From positions 333,122 to 397,121 of the forward strand of contig LQXN01000066.1 in assembly GCA_001648575.1 (NCBI GenBank): a DNA stretch of 64,000 nt. The letters are read 5' to 3'. Both the position numbers and the translations under genes were made by a program. The stretch is from Sutcliffiella horikoshii DSM 8719 (GTDB lineage Bacteria > Bacillota > Bacilli > Bacillales > Bacillaceae_I). The notes under the pieces are model-generated. The model did no database searches. It was not told the DNA's origin and saw only the letters and a list, made by a program, of their open reading frames with translations. This document shows, piece after piece, positions 9,845-18,885 of the stretch. Numbering within the stretch: the stretch's first letter is position 1; each line of letters opens with the position of its first letter.

Positions 9845-11533
9845 ATGAAAAAGTCAAAATATTTACTTCTTTTAGCGCTTACACTTGTACTTAGTGCATT
9901 TCTAGCTGCATGTGGCGGTGGAAATCAAGGGGCACAAAACAATGGACAAGGTGATGAGCTTCCTGCAGGTGAGGGAGAACCAACTGGTCCACAAGTACTA
10001 AATGTACTTGATTCTGCTGAGATTCCTACGATGGATTCCATCCAAGGTACTGATGCAGTTGCGTTCAACGTAATGAACAACGTTTTTGAAGGTCTTTACA
10101 GATTAGGAGAAAATGATGAAGTAGTAGAAGGTGTTGCGAAAAGTCATGAAGTAACCGAAGACGGCTTAACGTATACTTTTACATTACGTGAAGATTCTGT
10201 TTGGTCTAATGGTGAGCCTGTTACTGCAAACGATTTCGTTTTTGCTTGGCAGCGTGCTGTAGATCCAAACTCCGGTTCTGAGTATGGTCCTTATATGATG
10301 AATGGGAAAATTAAAAATGCTACACAAGTTTCTGCAGGTGAATTACCACTTGAAGAGCTTGGTGTAAAAGCAATTGATGAATATACTCTTGAGGTAACAC
10401 TTGAGCAACCTGTTGCTTATTTTGAATCTTTAATGACATTCCCTACGTTCTTCCCGCAAAACCAAAAGTTTCTTGAAGAACAAGGAGATAAATATGCTCT
10501 TGAAGCAGACACTTTGATCTACAATGGTCCGTTCACATTAGACAGCTGGGAGCATGAAGTAGGCTGGACAATGAAAAAGAATGAAGACTATTGGGATGCT
10601 GAAACTGTAAAACTTGATGAAGTCAATGTAAAAGTTGTCAAAGAAGTTTCTACTGGTGTAAACTTATACACTGCTCAACAAATTGATATCTCACCTGGTT
10701 TGACATCTGATTTTGTAACTCAATATCAAGAAGATCCAGATTTGATTTCTTACCTGGAGCCAACTATTTTCTGGTTTAAGTTCAACCAAACTAAGAATGA
10801 AGCATTAGCGAATGTTAACATTCGTAAAGCGATTTCCATGGGCTTCAACAAGCAAGATATGGCTGATTATGTATTAAACAACGGTTCTATTCCGGCTAAC
10901 TATTCTGTTCCAGTTGAGTTTGTTCAACATCCGGAAACTGGAGAAGACTTCCGTGAGAAAAACGGCGATTTCAATGAATTTGATGCTGAAAAAGCGAAAG
11001 AACATTTTGAAAAAGGTCTAGAAGAATTAGGCACGGATGCTATTACAGTTGAAATCCTTGGTGGAGACACTGAGACAGCTAAAACTATGCAAGAATATCT
11101 TCAAAACCAATTACAAGAAAATCTACCGGGTTTAACTATCAAGTTGAAAGAAGTACCATTTGCTCAACGTTTAGACTTAGATTCTGCAATGGACTATGAC
11201 ATGCAGCTTGCTGGATGGGGTCCTGACTATCTTGATGCAATCTCTTTCTCTAACCTTTGGATCACTGATGGTGGAAACAACAAGATGGGTTATTCTAACG
11301 AAGAATACGATAAGTTGTTGAATGACGTAATGACTACGTATGCAAACGATCCTGCGAAACGTTTTGAAGCAATGCAAGAAGCAGAAAGAATCTTACTTGA
11401 AGAGGACGCTGCGATTGCGCCAATCTACCAACGTGGAACTACAAGATTGTGGAAACCTTACGTACAAAATGTTTATCGTCACAACTTCGGTCCTGACTTC
11501 AGTTACAAATGGGCTTATATCAGCGGTAAATAA
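9845..11533 (+). CDS. oppA: Oligopeptide-binding lipoprotein OppA
   Basis: Cell-surface peptide-binding lipoprotein (SBP family 5) of the Opp importer, which in Bacillus also imports signalling peptides for competence and sporulation. Seen: lipobox LAAC with Cys23, a short Gly/Gln/Glu-rich linker, a family-typical core (GLYRLGENDEVVEGVAKS, TVEILGGDTETAKTMQEYLQ) and a C-terminus ending near FSYKWAYISGK. 562 residues. Preceded by AGGGGG. A terminator-like hairpin separates it from oppB, so it is probably expressed more than the rest of the operon. Confidence 0.93.
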   Translation: MKKSKYLLLLALTLVLSAFLAACGGGNQGAQNNGQGDELPAGEGEPTGPQVLNVLDSAEIPTMDSIQGTDAVAFNVMNNVFEGLYRLGENDEVVEGVAKSHEVTEDGLTYTFTLREDSVWSNGEPVTANDFVFAWQRAVDPNSGSEYGPYMMNGKIKNATQVSAGELPLEELGVKAIDEYTLEVTLEQPVAYFESLMTFPTFFPQNQKFLEEQGDKYALEADTLIYNGPFTLDSWEHEVGWTMKKNEDYWDAETVKLDEVNVKVVKEVSTGVNLYTAQQIDISPGLTSDFVTQYQEDPDLISYLEPTIFWFKFNQTKNEALANVNIRKAISMGFNKQDMADYVLNNGSIPANYSVPVEFVQHPETGEDFREKNGDFNEFDAEKAKEHFEKGLEELGTDAITVEILGGDTETAKTMQEYLQNQLQENLPGLTIKLKEVPFAQRLDLDSAMDYDMQLAGWGPDYLDAISFSNLWITDGGNNKMGYSNEEYDKLLNDVMTTYANDPAKRFEAMQEAERILLEEDAAIAPIYQRGTTRLWKPYVQNVYRHNFGPDFSYKWAYISGK

Positions 11534-11573
11534 TATTATATTTGTATAAAAATATTTCTTTTAAATTATAAAG

Positions 11574-11608
11574 AAAGAGAGTATATTTGAAACATATACT
11601 CTCTTTTT
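11574..11608 (+). terminator. Hairpin between oppA and oppB
   Basis: AAAGAGAGTATAT / ATATACTCTCTTT stem with a seven-base loop and a T tract. Partial terminator that sets the ratio of oppA to oppBCDF. Confidence 0.8.
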
Positions 11609-11689
11609 CCCTGTAATCAAATTGTCGAATTTTAGGGAAAATTATGAACAATTCGACTCAACATTTTTATTTTTTTAGGAGGTGCAGAA

Positions 11690-12619
11690 ATGACAAAGTA
11701 TTTGTTGCAACGTATCTTATACATGTTTATCACCTTATTCTTGATTGCCTCATTTACATTTTTCCTTATGAAAATGATGCCAGGTTCTCCGTTCGCCATG
11801 CAAGATAAATTGACAGAGGCTCAACAGGCGATTTTGAACGCTAAGTATGGACTTGATCAGCCAGTACCTGTGCAATACGCTAAGTATATAGGCAGTCTTT
11901 TGCAAGGTGATCTAGGTGTTTCATTTCAGTATGACAACAGAAGTGTTACCAGTTTAATCATGCAGCGTATCGGTCCTTCTGCTCAGTTAGGGTTCCAGGC
12001 AATGTTTTTTGGAACAATTATCGGAATATTCTTAGGTGTTATCGCTGCATTAAGACAGAATACTTGGGTTGATTATGGTTCTACTATCATGGCCGTACTT
12101 GGGAAATCCATTCCTTCATTTGTATTCGCAGGGCTTTTACAATATTGGGTTGGGGTTAAGCTAGGCTGGTTCCCTGTTGCCTTTTGGTCAGGATGGGAAT
12201 TTACCGTGATGCCAACGATTGCCTTATCGATGTTCCCAATCGCCATCGCTGCACGTTTCATGCGTACAGAGATGATTGAAGTATTGGGGTCGGATTACAT
12301 TACTTTGGCACGTGCAAAAGGTGCTTCCAACTATGATATCGCAGTAAAACATGCACTAAGAAATGCGTTGATTCCAGTAGTGACGGTTCTTGGACCGTTG
12401 GCTGTAAGTTTGATGACAGGAACTCTTGTAATTGAAAAGATTTTCTCTATCCCAGGCCTTGGAGAACAGTTTGTGCGTTCCATTACTACAAACGATTATC
12501 CAGTAATCATGGGAACGACATTGTTCTTTGCGGCTTTATTCATTGTCATCGTTCTTGTAGTTGATATTCTTTATGGAATTATCGACCCGCGTATTCGCTT
12601 GGCAGGAGGTAAGAAATAA
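11690..12619 (+). CDS. oppB: Oligopeptide permease subunit OppB
   Basis: Membrane subunit of the Opp importer. Seen: N-terminal helix, MMPGSPFAMQDKLTEAQQAILNAKYGLDQP (residues 24-53) typical of OppB, about six helices, the EAA loop LARAKGASNYDIAVKHALRN, and the end DPRIRLAGGKK. 309 residues. Strong AGGAGGTG ribosome-binding site. The stop codon overlaps the oppC start (TAATG). Confidence 0.94.
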   Translation: MTKYLLQRILYMFITLFLIASFTFFLMKMMPGSPFAMQDKLTEAQQAILNAKYGLDQPVPVQYAKYIGSLLQGDLGVSFQYDNRSVTSLIMQRIGPSAQLGFQAMFFGTIIGIFLGVIAALRQNTWVDYGSTIMAVLGKSIPSFVFAGLLQYWVGVKLGWFPVAFWSGWEFTVMPTIALSMFPIAIAARFMRTEMIEVLGSDYITLARAKGASNYDIAVKHALRNALIPVVTVLGPLAVSLMTGTLVIEKIFSIPGLGEQFVRSITTNDYPVIMGTTLFFAALFIVIVLVVDILYGIIDPRIRLAGGKK

Positions 12620-13629
12620 TGAATAACAACAACTTTGATAAACTGCCAAAAGATTTATTTAAACCGGCGGAGCAAGATCCAAATAGAAGTGAGAAAATTG
12701 CAAAACCGAGTTTGACCTATTGGCAAACTGCATGGTTGCGCATCAAGAAAAATAAAGCGGCAATCGCAGGTTCCATCGTGTTGATTGTCATAGCATTCCT
12801 GGCAATCTTCGGTCCTTTCATGAATGACCACGGCTTTAATAGCCAGAATGTAGCACAAGGAAATCTACCTCCTAAAGTTCCTGGTATCGAGAATCTCGGT
12901 ATCATGGATGGAACAAGAAATGGAGTGGACGTTTACGATCAGCGTGGAGTAACGGACTATTATTGGTTCGGTACCGACAGTCTTGGACGTGACTTATGGA
13001 CACGTGTTTGGACAGGTACACGAATTTCCTTATATATTGCATTACTTGCAGCATTCATTGATATGGTAGTCGGTGTAGCATATGGTGGCATTTCCGGATT
13101 TTACGGTGGACGTACAGATAATGTCATGCAACGTATTATCGAAGTATTAGTCGGTATCCCTAACTTGGTAATTGTAATCTTGATGATTCTCGTGCTTGAG
13201 CCGGGGATAATAGCCATAACCATTGCCTTGACCATAACTGGTTGGGTCGGGATGGCCAGGGTCGTCCGGGGACAAGTTCTCAAGCTCAAAAGCCAGGAAT
13301 ATGTCCTCGCATCCAAGACACTTGGTTCGACCAACAACCGAATAATTTCTAAACATCTATTGCCGAATGTAGTAGGCGTAGTCATCATCAATACAATGTT
13401 CACGATTCCAAGTGCCATTTTCTTCGAAGCCTTCTTGAGTTTCATTGGACTTGGCTTGAAGCCTCCAATGGCATCTCTTGGTACATTGATAGATGATGGA
13501 TTTAAATCCTTGCAGATATTCCCGCACATCATGGTGTTCCCTGCAATAATCATCAGTTTATTGATGATTGCGTTCAACCTTGTAGCCGATGGGTTCCGTG
13601 ATGCATTAGATCCTAAGATGAAAGACTAG
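12619..13629 (+). CDS. oppC: Oligopeptide permease subunit OppC
   Basis: Membrane partner of OppB. Seen: a charged N-terminal tail with the OppC N-domain, the FGTDSLGRDLWTRVW motif, five C-terminal helices, EAA loop VLASKTLGSTNNRIISKHLL, and terminal DGFRDALDPKMKD. At 336 residues it is longer than AppC because of an extracytoplasmic insert of about 35 residues around residues 70-110. Start overlaps the oppB stop by one base. Confidence 0.94.
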   Translation: MNNNNFDKLPKDLFKPAEQDPNRSEKIAKPSLTYWQTAWLRIKKNKAAIAGSIVLIVIAFLAIFGPFMNDHGFNSQNVAQGNLPPKVPGIENLGIMDGTRNGVDVYDQRGVTDYYWFGTDSLGRDLWTRVWTGTRISLYIALLAAFIDMVVGVAYGGISGFYGGRTDNVMQRIIEVLVGIPNLVIVILMILVLEPGIIAITIALTITGWVGMARVVRGQVLKLKSQEYVLASKTLGSTNNRIISKHLLPNVVGVVIINTMFTIPSAIFFEAFLSFIGLGLKPPMASLGTLIDDGFKSLQIFPHIMVFPAIIISLLMIAFNLVADGFRDALDPKMKD

Positions 13630-13645
13630 TTATAAAGGCAGGTGA

Positions 13646-14719
13646 ATGACAGTGGAAAAAATTCTAGAAGTGAAAAACTTACATGTTTCTTTTGATACAT
13701 TCGGTGGCGAAGTGAAAGCCATCCGTGGAGTGGACTTTGATTTGAAAAAAGGGGAGACCCTTGCAATCGTGGGGGAATCCGGCTCTGGTAAGTCTGTTAC
13801 AACAAAGACTGTAATGCGCTTATTACCGAAGAATAACTCCAACATCAAGCAAGGGGAAATCCTTTTTGATGGAAAAGATCTTACCAAGTTAACGGAAAAG
13901 CAAATGCAGGGTATCCGGGGCAAGGAAATCGCAATGATCTTCCAAGATCCGATGACTTCTTTGAATCCAACCATGACTGTTGGTAAACAAATCATGGAAG
14001 GAATCATCAAGCATCAAAAGCTTAGCAAGAGCGCCGCGGCTGAAAAAGCGATCGACTTGCTTCGACTAGTAGGGATCCCAATGCCGGAAGAACGTTTTAA
14101 ACAATATCCACATCAGTTCTCAGGAGGTATGAGACAAAGGGTGGTAATCGCCATTTCACTTGCTTGTAACCCGAAGATATTGATTGCCGATGAACCAACG
14201 ACGGCACTAGATGTTACGATCCAAGCTCAAATCCTTGATTTGATGAAGGACCTGCAGAAAAAGATTGATACATCTATCATCTTTATCACTCATGACCTTG
14301 GTGTTGTTGCGAATGTGGCAGACCGTGTAGCTGTTATGTATGGGGGACAGATCATTGAAACCGGTACGGTGGATGAAATTTTCTATGACCCGCGTCATCC
14401 ATATACATGGGGATTACTGAGCTCCATGCCAGATCTTGAGCTTGGAGATGAAGTTGAATTATATGCCATTCCTGGTTCCCCGCCGGATTTATCTGATCCG
14501 CCAAAAGGGGATGCATTTGCAGCCCGTAACGAATTTGCGATGCAAATTGACTTGGAAATGGAACCGCCAATGTTCCAAATTTCCAAGACGCATTTTGCAA
14601 AGACTTGGTTGTTGCATGAAGATGCACCTGCTGTAGAGCCTCCATTGGCTGTACAGAAACGTCGTCGCATGATGCCGCAAAACTTCGAAAAGCCTGTTAT
14701 GGTAAAGGAAGGTGAGTAA
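13646..14719 (+). CDS. oppD: Oligopeptide ABC transporter ATPase OppD
   Basis: ATPase of the Opp importer. Seen: Walker A GESGSGKS near residue 43, signature FSGGMRQRV near 161, Walker [12 protein letters not shown] near 181, and switch histidine THDLG. Unlike AppD, its C-terminal extension carries no cysteine series ([18 protein letters not shown] in place of the Cys motif), so a metal or iron-sulfur site is not expected. 357 residues. Seventeen bases after oppC with an AGGTGA ribosome-binding site. Confidence 0.94.
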   Translation: MTVEKILEVKNLHVSFDTFGGEVKAIRGVDFDLKKGETLAIVGESGSGKSVTTKTVMRLLPKNNSNIKQGEILFDGKDLTKLTEKQMQGIRGKEIAMIFQDPMTSLNPTMTVGKQIMEGIIKHQKLSKSAAAEKAIDLLRLVGIPMPEERFKQYPHQFSGGMRQRVVIAISLACNPKILIADEPTTALDVTIQAQILDLMKDLQKKIDTSIIFITHDLGVVANVADRVAVMYGGQIIETGTVDEIFYDPRHPYTWGLLSSMPDLELGDEVELYAIPGSPPDLSDPPKGDAFAARNEFAMQIDLEMEPPMFQISKTHFAKTWLLHEDAPAVEPPLAVQKRRRMMPQNFEKPVMVKEGE

Positions 14720-14720
14720 C

Positions 14721-15665
14721 ATGGCAACGAATGAAAAGCTATTGGAAATTCGTAACCTGAAACAATATTTTAACGAAGGAAAGCCAAATATGGTTAAGGC
14801 TGTGGATGGCTTGAACTTTGATATATATCGTGGGGAAACACTAGGTCTTGTTGGAGAATCCGGTTGTGGGAAATCCACCACTGGAAGAACCATCATCAGA
14901 CTTTATGATGCAACAGACGGAGAGGTTCTTTTTGAAGGCGAAAATGTTCACGGTAAGAAGTCCAAAAAAGAGCTTTTAAAATTCAACCGTAAGATGCAAA
15001 TGATCTTCCAAGATCCTTCTGCTTCATTGAATCCACGTATGACTGTTGCCGACTGCATCGCAGAGGGAATCGACATTCATGGCCTTGCTAAGTCAAAGAA
15101 AGAACGACTTGCACGTGTGCACGAATTGCTCGAGACGGTCGGATTGAATAAAGAGCACGCCAACCGTTATCCGCATGAATTCAGTGGCGGTCAGCGTCAA
15201 CGTATCGGAATTGCCCGTGCACTTGCTGTGGAACCAGACTTCATCATCGCCGATGAACCAATCTCTGCATTGGACGTTTCCATCCAGGCTCAGGTTGTCA
15301 ACTTGATGAAAAAGCTTCAGAAGGAAAAAGGCTTGACATATTTGTTCATCGCCCATGATCTTTCGATGGTAAAATACATCTCCGACCGCATCGGAGTGAT
15401 GTATTTCGGGAAAATCGTCGAGCTTGCCAGCAGTGACGAGCTTTATAATAACCCGATGCACCCTTATACAAAATCCCTGCTATCTGCGATCCCTCAACCA
15501 GATCCAGATTCCGAACGCTCACGTAAGCGTTTTGCCTATGATCCGGCATCCCATGGCTATGCCAAGGATGAGGAATTGGAGTTGCGTGAAGTTAGGCCAG
15601 GACACTATGTACTGTGTTCGGAAGCAGAGTATAAAAGATATCAAGCGGAATATGTTGCGAAGTAA
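14721..15665 (+). CDS. oppF: Oligopeptide ABC transporter ATPase OppF
   Basis: Second Opp ATPase. Seen: Walker A GESGCGKS near residue 43, signature FSGGQRQRI, Walker B IIADEPISALD, H-loop AHDLS. The C-terminal part is short and lacks the cysteine motif present in AppF. I use ATG 14721, which follows GGAAGGTGAG at good spacing; a GTG at 14712 overlapping oppD is an alternative adding three residues. Last gene of the operon. Confidence 0.93.
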   Translation: MATNEKLLEIRNLKQYFNEGKPNMVKAVDGLNFDIYRGETLGLVGESGCGKSTTGRTIIRLYDATDGEVLFEGENVHGKKSKKELLKFNRKMQMIFQDPSASLNPRMTVADCIAEGIDIHGLAKSKKERLARVHELLETVGLNKEHANRYPHEFSGGQRQRIGIARALAVEPDFIIADEPISALDVSIQAQVVNLMKKLQKEKGLTYLFIAHDLSMVKYISDRIGVMYFGKIVELASSDELYNNPMHPYTKSLLSAIPQPDPDSERSRKRFAYDPASHGYAKDEELELREVRPGHYVLCSEAEYKRYQAEYVAK

Positions 15666-15682
15666 TTGTTTCGATTTTGGTG

Positions 15683-15719
15683 GACCGATCCTCATAAATA
15701 TGTGGGGGTCGGTTTTTTT
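15683..15719 (+). terminator. Terminator of the opp operon
   Basis: Imperfect stem ACCGATCC / GGGGTCGGT followed by seven T residues, 20 bases after the oppF stop. Confidence 0.8.
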
Positions 15720-15866
15720 GCGGGAATAAATGAGTAGGCTCCAAGTTCTCAATTCCAAGCCTAGTACTCTTAGATTATTTTGCAGTAATTTGCTGAAAAA
15801 GGTAAAATTCTAACGATTTTCCAGTATAATAGAAGTAACACATTAAAGAAGGGATTTTGAAATGGA

Positions 15867-17078
15867 ATGATGAAAAAAATGATCGGTGGTCTGGTTGCAG
15901 CAGTCGGAATACTTGCTTTTAGTGGAACACTTGCACACGCGGATGAAGAAGTGGTGGAAGCTGCCAAGCATGCAACAAAAAAAACTCAATTGGAAACACG
16001 TGAACTCCCGGTTTCCATGGTGAGATTCGCTTTTGATTCAGGTTATACGTTTACTTACCCTGATGCAGTCAGAGGAATTTATGTGACAGGGCACTCCGCT
16101 GGAGGGGAAAGATTCCCGCGTTTACTTGATTTATTGAACAAAACAGACTTGAATGCGATGGTTATCGATATTAAAGATGATCATGGATATTTGACGTACA
16201 TACCGGAAGAAGAAGACTCCCCATTCATGGATATCGCCCAGCCATATATCAAGAATCCTGCAGAAATGATGGAAACCTTGGAAGAAAACGAGGTATATCC
16301 AATTGGTAGAATCGTAGTCTTCAAGGATTCCGTTTTGGCAAAAGCACGCCCTGACTTATCTTTCCAGGAAAACGGGAAAGTATGGGTGAATGGGCGAGGA
16401 GAGGCTTTTGTGAATCCTTTCCTAAAAGAAGTGTGGGATTACAATATTGATATAGCAATTGAAGCAGCGAAAATGGGGTTCCAAGAAATTCAGTTCGACT
16501 ATGTCCGTTTTCCTGAAGGCTTTGAAAAGAGAGACACTTCTTTAGAATACAGCTATGGTGAATATAAAGATATGGACATGGACAGTGTCCAGAAGCGTGT
16601 AGAGTCCGTAACGAATTTTGTTGAGTATGCAAGGGAGAGGCTTGAGCCTTACAATGTCCAGGTTTCAGTGGATATATTCGGTTATACGGCAACTTTGCCG
16701 GAAGCACCGGGGATCGGGCAGAACTTTAGCAGAATCTCTGAGCATGTAGATGTCATTTCTTCTATGATATATCCAAGTCACTGGACATCTTACTTTGGAA
16801 TCGCGAAGCCAGATACGGAACCGTATAAGCTTGTTGCGGAGTATTCCAAATTGGAAAACGCCAAATTGGATGAGTTGGAAAACAGACCGGTTTCAAGACC
16901 ATGGATTCAGGATTTTACTGCTTCTTGGCTGGGAGCGGGTAATTATATCCCTTATGGACCAAAAGAAGTGGAAGATCAGATCCGAGCTCTCAACGAAAAT
17001 GGAATTGATGAATACCTGATATGGAATGCAGGCAATTCCTACACAGATGGATTAGATTTTACACCATTGAATGACTAA
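15867..17078 (+). CDS. Secreted putative glycoside hydrolase (DUF4015 type)
   Basis: 403-residue exported protein with a signal peptide cleaved after AHA near residue 25. The body resembles the DUF4015 putative glycosyl hydrolase family (TIM-barrel type). Seen: VRGIYVTGHSAGG, MVIDIKDDHGYLTY, IQFDYVRFPEG and VDIFGYTA, in the order usual for that family; Asp/Glu residues in the FDYVRFPEG strand are likely catalytic. Substrate unknown. The start is ambiguous: the GAAGGGA ribosome-binding site is ideally spaced from an ATG at 15862 that encodes only Met-Glu before a stop overlapping this start. A TATAAT at 15825 is a possible -10. Absent from this position in B. subtilis as far as I recall. Confidence 0.75.
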   Translation: MMKKMIGGLVAAVGILAFSGTLAHADEEVVEAAKHATKKTQLETRELPVSMVRFAFDSGYTFTYPDAVRGIYVTGHSAGGERFPRLLDLLNKTDLNAMVIDIKDDHGYLTYIPEEEDSPFMDIAQPYIKNPAEMMETLEENEVYPIGRIVVFKDSVLAKARPDLSFQENGKVWVNGRGEAFVNPFLKEVWDYNIDIAIEAAKMGFQEIQFDYVRFPEGFEKRDTSLEYSYGEYKDMDMDSVQKRVESVTNFVEYARERLEPYNVQVSVDIFGYTATLPEAPGIGQNFSRISEHVDVISSMIYPSHWTSYFGIAKPDTEPYKLVAEYSKLENAKLDELENRPVSRPWIQDFTASWLGAGNYIPYGPKEVEDQIRALNENGIDEYLIWNAGNSYTDGLDFTPLND

Positions 17079-17080
17079 TA

Positions 17081-17115
17081 GAAAAAAGCTGCCATGAAAC
17101 TGGCAGCTTCTTCTA
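17081..17115. terminator. Terminator between the hydrolase and the small membrane gene
   Basis: GAAAAAAGCTGCCA / TGGCAGCTTCTTC stem with a six-base loop. Placed between convergent genes; the T run is interrupted. Confidence 0.75.
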
Positions 17116-17143
17116 TTTGGTTGATTTTCTAGGAAATAGTTCG

Positions 17144-17338
17144 TTACTTATTTTTACCGCCGACACTTTTCCAACCAGCCTGCATGTTTGCTGACTTATC
17201 AAAGCTTTCAGAGCCTTTTTTCCTTCCGAATACCTTTTCCCCGATACCATTTGTCAGAACTCCCATTACTGCAGTAATACCAATTACCAATATTGCTACG
17301 ATTGTGAAATCAATAAAATATCCGATCAAACCATACAT
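17144..17338 (-). CDS. Small single-helix membrane protein
   Basis: Up to 64 residues: one strong membrane helix (about residues 8-30) followed by a Lys/Gly/Ser-rich cytoplasmic tail (GRKKGSESFDKSANMQAGWK). No family recognised. The ATG at 17338 directly abuts AAAGGGG, too close for initiation; the in-frame TTG at 17329 is nine bases from that ribosome-binding site and is a likelier start, giving 61 residues. Convergent with the hydrolase gene. Confidence 0.55.
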   Translation of the reverse strand: MYGLIGYFIDFTIVAILVIGITAVMGVLTNGIGEKVFGRKKGSESFDKSANMQAGWKSVGGKNK

Positions 17339-17447
17339 CCCCTTTGCAGTATGTAATCGTATTCAAAATCCTTTATGGTTCTATTGTAGGCTATGTTTAG
17401 GAGAAAAGAAAGAGGGTATATTAACACTGAGGTCTGTTCAAGTTTGT

Positions 17448-17453
17448 TATACT
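17448..17453 (+). promoter_or_regulatory. Candidate extended -10 of yjbC
   Basis: TGTTATACT, an extended -10 (TGnTATACT), 46 bases before the yjbC start. No good -35. Confidence 0.4.
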
Positions 17454-17498
17454 TGAAGTGTACATAGAGATATAAAGAAAGGGGAGTTTACTAACAGA

Positions 17499-18074
17499 AT
17501 GAATTGGTATGAAAAATTAAATCAATATTTTCCAGTGGAAGAAATGAAATCCAGAGAACATATGGAGCTGCTTTTGAAAGAAAAAGGGGATATCTATCAT
17601 AAAGATGAAGGGAAATTTCATGTATTGATGTATGTGGAATTGGAAAACTTTATCTTTATCGATTACTTGTTTGTTTCAAAAGATGCTCGGGGAATGGGGC
17701 TAGGACATAAGCTCCTGGACAAGATGAAAGAAAAAGGCAAGCCGATCATTTTAGAAGTTGAACCTGTGGATTATGAAGATACAGATACAGAAAAGCGGCT
17801 TCGTTTTTATAAGAGAGAAGGGTTTGAACATGCATCCTCGATTGGGTATAGACGTCGCTCTCTTGCAACAAAAGAGGTGAATGCGATGGAAATCTTATAT
17901 TGGTCACCGACCGATGCAGGGGAAGAAGCCATTTATCAAGGAATGAAGGCTACATACGAGCAAGTTCATACATATAAAGATAAAGAACTCTATGGTGAAT
18001 CTTATGAAGAAGTAGAAAAAGTGCTTACTTATGAGGAAGACGAGGACAATGAGGATATTTTATCAAAGTTGTGA
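17499..18074 (+). CDS. yjbC: GNAT-family acetyltransferase YjbC
   Basis: 191-residue protein matching B. subtilis YjbC in length. Seen: an N-terminal GNAT fold with the acetyl-CoA loop DARGMGLGHKLLDKM near residues 63-77 and strand ILEVEP, then an acidic C-terminal extension rich in Glu and Asp. Substrate unknown. In B. subtilis yjbC lies directly upstream of spx; here about 5.7 kb with a hydrolase and an efflux pump separates them. Good AAAGGGGAG ribosome-binding site. Confidence 0.85.
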   Translation: MNWYEKLNQYFPVEEMKSREHMELLLKEKGDIYHKDEGKFHVLMYVELENFIFIDYLFVSKDARGMGLGHKLLDKMKEKGKPIILEVEPVDYEDTDTEKRLRFYKREGFEHASSIGYRRRSLATKEVNAMEILYWSPTDAGEEAIYQGMKATYEQVHTYKDKELYGESYEEVEKVLTYEEDEDNEDILSKL

Positions 18075-18080
18075 AAATAA

Positions 18081-18128
18081 AAGAGGACACCGCATGGGAA
18101 GCTTCATCATTCCATGCGGTGTCCTCTT
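18081..18128. terminator. Bidirectional terminator between yjbC and the SGNH hydrolase
   Basis: Long perfect stem AAGAGGACACCGCATGG with its complement, serving convergent genes. Confidence 0.88.
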
Positions 18129-18129
18129 G

Positions 18130-18870
18130 TTATTCTTGTCTGTTTTCGAATGCTTTTTTCATCAACAGTGTAATTTCTGAGTAACCTCTATCATTAGGAT
18201 GGATGTCATCTTTTGTGATGTGGGTCCATTCTGATTCGTTCCCTTGAAATGCTTCATAAGGGTCAATGACGAGCGTCTTTTCATCTTCTGCATATTCCTC
18301 GATAAAGCCATTAAATAATGGGGCGTACTTTGCTCCAAGCTCCGTAAATTCATGACCATTAGGATAAGGATTATATAAACCTAAAAGTATGATTGTTGCA
18401 TCAGGATTCAAATCCCGCAGCAACTTGTAGGTTTCTTGATAGGTTCTTTTCAATATTTCCATCCGCAAGTTGAGTGCAGATTCATCTTCACCATCTGGTA
18501 CAGAGCGTATGGTTTGCAGAAAGTCATTGCCTCCAATCGAGACGGAAATGACTCCAGCTGTCTTCAGGCGATTTTGCAAGGCTTCATCTGCGTTCAGCAG
18601 TGCCAGTAGTCCGGTCGAAGATAGACCGGGAATACCGTAATTTTCAACCGTTACATTTTTGTCCCTGCGCAAATATTTTGTGAATTGGGGGACGAATCCG
18701 TGAATGCGTAAGTGATTCTCTTCGGAGGAGCCTAGACCTGCCGTCAATGAATCCCCTATGGCGATGTATGTGACCTGCTTAGGGGATTCCGCTATTGCGG
18801 GAGGATAAAAAAGCAAGCTTGAAACAATCAATATCACAGCCATACTCCATTTTTTCAACATGCCCCTCAT
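18130..18870 (-). CDS. Secreted SGNH/GDSL hydrolase
   Basis: Exported lipase/esterase-like enzyme. Seen: signal peptide of about 28 residues, block I GDSLTAGLGSS with the nucleophile serine, block II GLSSTG region, block III IGGNDF and block V DDIHPNDRGY with the Asp/His pair. This is a full catalytic set. 246 residues. Resembles the B. subtilis YpmR/LipC type of spore- or envelope-associated hydrolases; the substrate cannot be read from sequence. Located 15 bases after the RND pump gene on the same strand, so possibly co-transcribed with it. Confidence 0.85.
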   Translation of the reverse strand: MRGMLKKWSMAVILIVSSLLFYPPAIAESPKQVTYIAIGDSLTAGLGSSEENHLRIHGFVPQFTKYLRRDKNVTVENYGIPGLSSTGLLALLNADEALQNRLKTAGVISVSIGGNDFLQTIRSVPDGEDESALNLRMEILKRTYQETYKLLRDLNPDATIILLGLYNPYPNGHEFTELGAKYAPLFNGFIEEYAEDEKTLVIDPYEAFQGNESEWTHITKDDIHPNDRGYSEITLLMKKAFENRQE

Positions 18871-18885
18871 CCTCTCCCTAATAAG

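Noticed and set aside
13101..13577. 158-residue frame on the minus strand inside oppC
   Set aside because: Shadow of a strongly conserved permease gene; no start signal and low-complexity translation.
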